The notes beneath the pieces were generated by a model. It made no database searches and was not told where the DNA came from. It saw only the letters and a program-made list of their open reading frames with translations. The translations under genes and the position numbers were made by a program. From Bacteroidota bacterium (lineage in GTDB: Bacteria > Bacteroidota > Bacteroidia > UKL13-3), in assembly GCA_027484685.1 (NCBI GenBank), contig JAIXSO010000060.1, positions 1 to 64,000 on the forward strand: a stretch of 64,000 nucleotides of DNA. Reading direction: 5' to 3'. Position 1 is the stretch's first letter; each line of letters opens with the position of its first letter. Below, one piece after another: positions 61,339 through 64,000 of this stretch.

Positions 61339-63087
61339 ATGAAATTTCTACAATATATATTATTAGCCTTTTGGTTTTTGTTAACTAACGCAGCTTTTGC
61401 TCAAAATGATGCTGCAAGTTGGAGAACTCATTTAAAAATAGTTACCAAAAAAGGTAAGCAAGGTGTTTATAATACCAAAACCAAAAAGTTTGTTATTAAG
61501 CCTGTTTATGATGAAATATCTTATCTTTATTTTGAAAGTTTGGATGCATGGTATAGCGATAATGAAATCTTTAATTGCTACATTGGTAATAAAAAGTTAA
61601 GTTTAGTCGTGGATTTAAAAGATAATACCCTCTTTGATTTTGATGAATCGAGTAATTTGTTTGAATTTTTGATAGTAAATAATAGGCAAAAAAAGAAAGG
61701 TATTTATAACGCTTGGAAAAGTAAAACTATTGCAAAACCAATTTATGATTCTATTTTCTTTATCAGTTGGTCATTATATCATGCTGTAAATGGTATTAAT
61801 TTCAAGAATAATTATGGTGGTTGTGTAGTAAATAATGAAATAGATTTTGAGACAAAACGCAGACAATCTGAAATTTACGCTATAATGATAAAGGGGAATA
61901 AATTTATTGCTTTAAATTTGAAAAATGGGGCAATAGATTCTGTTTCTACTTTATTTTATTTTAAAGATATTGAAAATATTTACGGCATAGGTTATCAGTT
62001 AATAGATTTAAAACGTGAAAATTACATTTTCGATTCAAGTTTTCTGTTAATGAATAAGTTTCAAGTTTTTTGCCCTAAAAATGATATAATTAAAAAAGGG
62101 AGTAAATATGGTTTAATGAATAGGCAGGGTAATGTTTATATGCCAGTGGAATTTGATTCTATTCAAAGTATAAAGAACTATTATTTATGCTTCAAAAATG
62201 ACAATGTGAGTTATGCAAAAACTACAATATTGAATTATGGAGATTCTACTTGGTTTAAAATAGATACAATTAAAATAGGTAATAATGGAGTTCAACAAGT
62301 TGTTGGTTTTGATGAAAATACATTTACCATAAAAATCAATGATAAATGGAGATTTAGGAACTTTAAAGATTCATTTGAATATGATAGTATTTATAGTTTA
62401 GCCCTATATGAGGATAATAAAATTTATGTTGTAAAAATTAATAATAAATGGGGATTCAGGAATTTTAGTGATACATCTAGGTTTGATAACGTTTTCAAAA
62501 TAAGGAGAAGCATTTATCTTAAAAATAATGGCAAGTGGTCTATTAATCAATTACCCACATATACTCGTTTTGGTTTTAATAGAACACGCACTGCAAGAAA
62601 TATTCCTATACAAAAAAAGAAAAAAATTAGAATATATGAAAATAGACTTTATGAATATCAAACTGGTTTTATTTGGGATTCAGTTGTGCCAATGGGGAAT
62701 TATGATGGAAATTACAAGGCGATTAAAAACAATTTTGTACATATTTTAGATGAATGGGGTTTTTCTGAATTTAAGATAAATTCAAAAAAGGTATATGAAG
62801 TTGGTGTGGGATTACTTCCTTATCCATACAAGTATTTTTCATCTGAAAAAATTGATAATCTTTATAAAGTTGTGAGAAGGAAAAAAGAGGGACAAAAAGT
62901 GTTTGTTTATATTGTAATTAACAAACAACCATTATTCAAAAAACCTTATCAAGCAAAAAGGTATTTGCAAAATGGTAAATTGGTTAAGCAGCCTACTTTT
63001 AAAAAGTCAATTTATGCTGAAATAAAAAGCTATTTAAAAGAACGCAAATGGGCAAGAAATGAGAATAGAAAATTGAAAGAAAAATAA
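61339..63087 (+). CDS. Secreted WG-repeat protein
   Basis: A protein of 582 residues with signal peptide (ILLAFWFLLTNAAFAQ). WG-type repeats of about 45-60 residues are visible: KKGKQGVYNTKTKKFVIKPVYDEI, KKGSKYGLMNRQGNVYMPVEFDSI, INDKWRFRNF and INNKWGFRNF. The C-terminal 100 residues are highly basic. The function of WG proteins is unknown; protein binding is assumed. The 70 bp after the ORF hold TTGTTGGTTG-type repeats. Confidence 0.8.
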   Translation: MKFLQYILLAFWFLLTNAAFAQNDAASWRTHLKIVTKKGKQGVYNTKTKKFVIKPVYDEISYLYFESLDAWYSDNEIFNCYIGNKKLSLVVDLKDNTLFDFDESSNLFEFLIVNNRQKKKGIYNAWKSKTIAKPIYDSIFFISWSLYHAVNGINFKNNYGGCVVNNEIDFETKRRQSEIYAIMIKGNKFIALNLKNGAIDSVSTLFYFKDIENIYGIGYQLIDLKRENYIFDSSFLLMNKFQVFCPKNDIIKKGSKYGLMNRQGNVYMPVEFDSIQSIKNYYLCFKNDNVSYAKTTILNYGDSTWFKIDTIKIGNNGVQQVVGFDENTFTIKINDKWRFRNFKDSFEYDSIYSLALYEDNKIYVVKINNKWGFRNFSDTSRFDNVFKIRRSIYLKNNGKWSINQLPTYTRFGFNRTRTARNIPIQKKKKIRIYENRLYEYQTGFIWDSVVPMGNYDGNYKAIKNNFVHILDEWGFSEFKINSKKVYEVGVGLLPYPYKYFSSEKIDNLYKVVRRKKEGQKVFVYIVINKQPLFKKPYQAKRYLQNGKLVKQPTFKKSIYAEIKSYLKERKWARNENRKLKEK

Positions 63088-63137
63088 AATAATTTAGTAT
63101 TAAAATATATTTTGAAAATCCTTTTACTATAATAGTT

Positions 63138-63216
63138 TTGTGGCAATAGTTGTTGGTTGTCAGATAATAGTTGACAGCAATAATTTCTAACAACTATCAA
63201 CCATCAACAATCAACT
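63138..63216. repeat. TAGTTGATAGTTG-type imperfect inverted repeat
   Basis: ATAGTTGTTGGTTGTCAG and TTCTAACAACTATCAACCAT form opposing copies, followed by CAACAATCAACTA. Similar units occur at 35884-35925. Likely a dispersed intergenic repeat. Confidence 0.45.
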
Positions 63217-63222
63217 AAAAAA

Positions 63223-64000
63223 ATGCAAGAACTAGTAAACCAATTAAACGAAAATTTAGCTAAAGTATATTTAGGTGGAGGAGCAAAAGCAGCTGCCAAA
63301 CAAAAGGAAAAAGGCAAAATGCTTGCTCGCGAACGTGTGGAATATTTATTAGACAAAGATAAACCTCAAATAGAAATTGGTGCGTTTGTGGGGCAAGATA
63401 TGTATGCCGAACATGGCGGTTGTCCTAGTGGTGGCGTGGTAGTGGTTATGGGTTATATCAGCGGCAAACAATGCATTGTAGTGGCAAATGATGCCACAGT
63501 AAAAGCAGGAGCTTGGTTTCCAATTACAGGTAAAAAGAATTTAAGAGCGCAAGAAATTTCAATTGAAAATAAATTGCCCATTATTTATTTGGTAGATAGT
63601 GCGGGCGTTTATTTGCCTATGCAAGACGAAATTTTTCCGGATAAAGAACATTTTGGTAGAATTTTTAGAAACAATGCGGTAATGAGCAGCATGGGAATTA
63701 CCCAAATAGCTGCCGTTATGGGAAGTTGCGTGGCAGGTGGTGCCTATTTACCAATTATGAGCGATGAAGCCATGATAGTAGATAAAACAGGTTCTATTTT
63801 CTTGGCAGGAAGTTATTTGGTTAAAGCTGCCATTGGCGAAGATGTTGATAATGAAACGCTTGGTGGTGCCTCTACTCATTGCGAAATTAGTGGTGTAACA
63901 GATTATAAATTTGCCAATGATGCCGATTGTTTGGATAGAATAAAAAGCATTATTAGCAAAATTGGCGATTTTGATAAAGCTGGATTTAACCGCATTGCAC
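63223..64000 (+). CDS. Acyl-CoA carboxylase carboxyltransferase subunit, partial
   Basis: The frame is open from ATG 63223 (MQELVNQLNENLAKVYLGGG) to the window edge, 259 codons; the 3' part is missing. It matches the beta subunit of propionyl/methylcrotonyl-CoA carboxylases: KGKMLARERVEYLLD, GAFVGQDMYAEHGGCPSGGVVV, LVDSAGVYLPMQDEIFPD, and VMGSCVAGGAYLPIMSDEAMIV (oxyanion loop). The methylcrotonyl-type substrate is favoured by the LPxQ-type loop (YLPMQDEIFPD), but the rest is needed to decide. Confidence 0.88.
   Translation, partial: MQELVNQLNENLAKVYLGGGAKAAAKQKEKGKMLARERVEYLLDKDKPQIEIGAFVGQDMYAEHGGCPSGGVVVVMGYISGKQCIVVANDATVKAGAWFPITGKKNLRAQEISIENKLPIIYLVDSAGVYLPMQDEIFPDKEHFGRIFRNNAVMSSMGITQIAAVMGSCVAGGAYLPIMSDEAMIVDKTGSIFLAGSYLVKAAIGEDVDNETLGGASTHCEISGVTDYKFANDADCLDRIKSIISKIGDFDKAGFNRIA

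Noticed and set aside
1-64000. An integron integrase for the cassette-like units
   Set aside because: No tyrosine recombinase or other site-specific recombinase gene was found; the only recombination enzymes are the two IS transposases and the small GIY-YIG protein.

Overview
The window is a stretch of AT-rich Bacteroidota chromosome. The evidence is the promoter type (TAnnTTTG at -7 with TTTG or TTG about 19 nt upstream), type IX secretion C-terminal sorting domains, TonB receptors with carboxypeptidase-like N-terminal domains, DUF4249 and DUF4270 lipoproteins, and a short Bacteroidota-type SRP RNA. The exact lineage cannot be fixed from the sequence alone. No tRNA or rRNA gene was seen.

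Region by region. 1-8 kb is accessory: a minus-strand group (small cysteine-rich protein, TonB receptor, DJ-1/PfpI lipoprotein), an intact IS1182-family element, and a PLD nuclease fused to helicase-associated repeats. The gene group and the nuclease gene are each bounded by exactly complementary 9-10 bp motifs ending in AAC or starting with GTT, as in integron gene cassettes. The IS sits precisely on the junction between the two. 8-36 kb is mostly core metabolism: MgtC-like protein, RlmB, GNAT, Nudix, PanC, a GT5-like half protein, DUF4270, DAHP synthase, GlmS, a beta-helix protein, T9SS proteins with BIG2 repeats, a cyclase, PhhB, FUSC, an OmpR-type regulator, a UbiA/type III PKS pair, a T9SS hydrolase-like protein, a BaiN-like flavoprotein, thymidine kinase and UvrA.

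36-42 kb and 51-53 kb form a second accessory zone. Single genes or gene pairs (unknown protein plus PIN toxin, ankyrin protein, DUF6794 protein, alpha/beta hydrolase, NTF2-like protein, reverse transcriptase) are separated by copies of a linker of about 195 bp. The linker starts with a hairpin reading ACGTGACAGG and ends in a GTTRRRY-like core directly before the next gene. One of these units again has exactly complementary ends. A variant IS256-type element interrupts the array. Between the two parts lies a block with a Crp/Fnr regulator, two paralogous envelope proteins driven by identical 57-bp promoter regions, and a TonB/DUF4249 pair.

53-64 kb carries the reverse transcriptase, kynurenine 3-monooxygenase, a GIY-YIG nuclease embedded in a family of 110-bp repeats, a siderophore-type receptor with PepSY partner and a palindromic operator over its promoter, the SRP RNA, a WG-repeat protein, and the 5' part of an acyl-CoA carboxylase carboxyltransferase subunit that runs off the end.

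The strongest candidates for something undescribed are the cassette-like accessory system with its repeated boundary elements (no integrase in the window) and the GIY-YIG/repeat family. Family assignments come from motif recognition, not searches.
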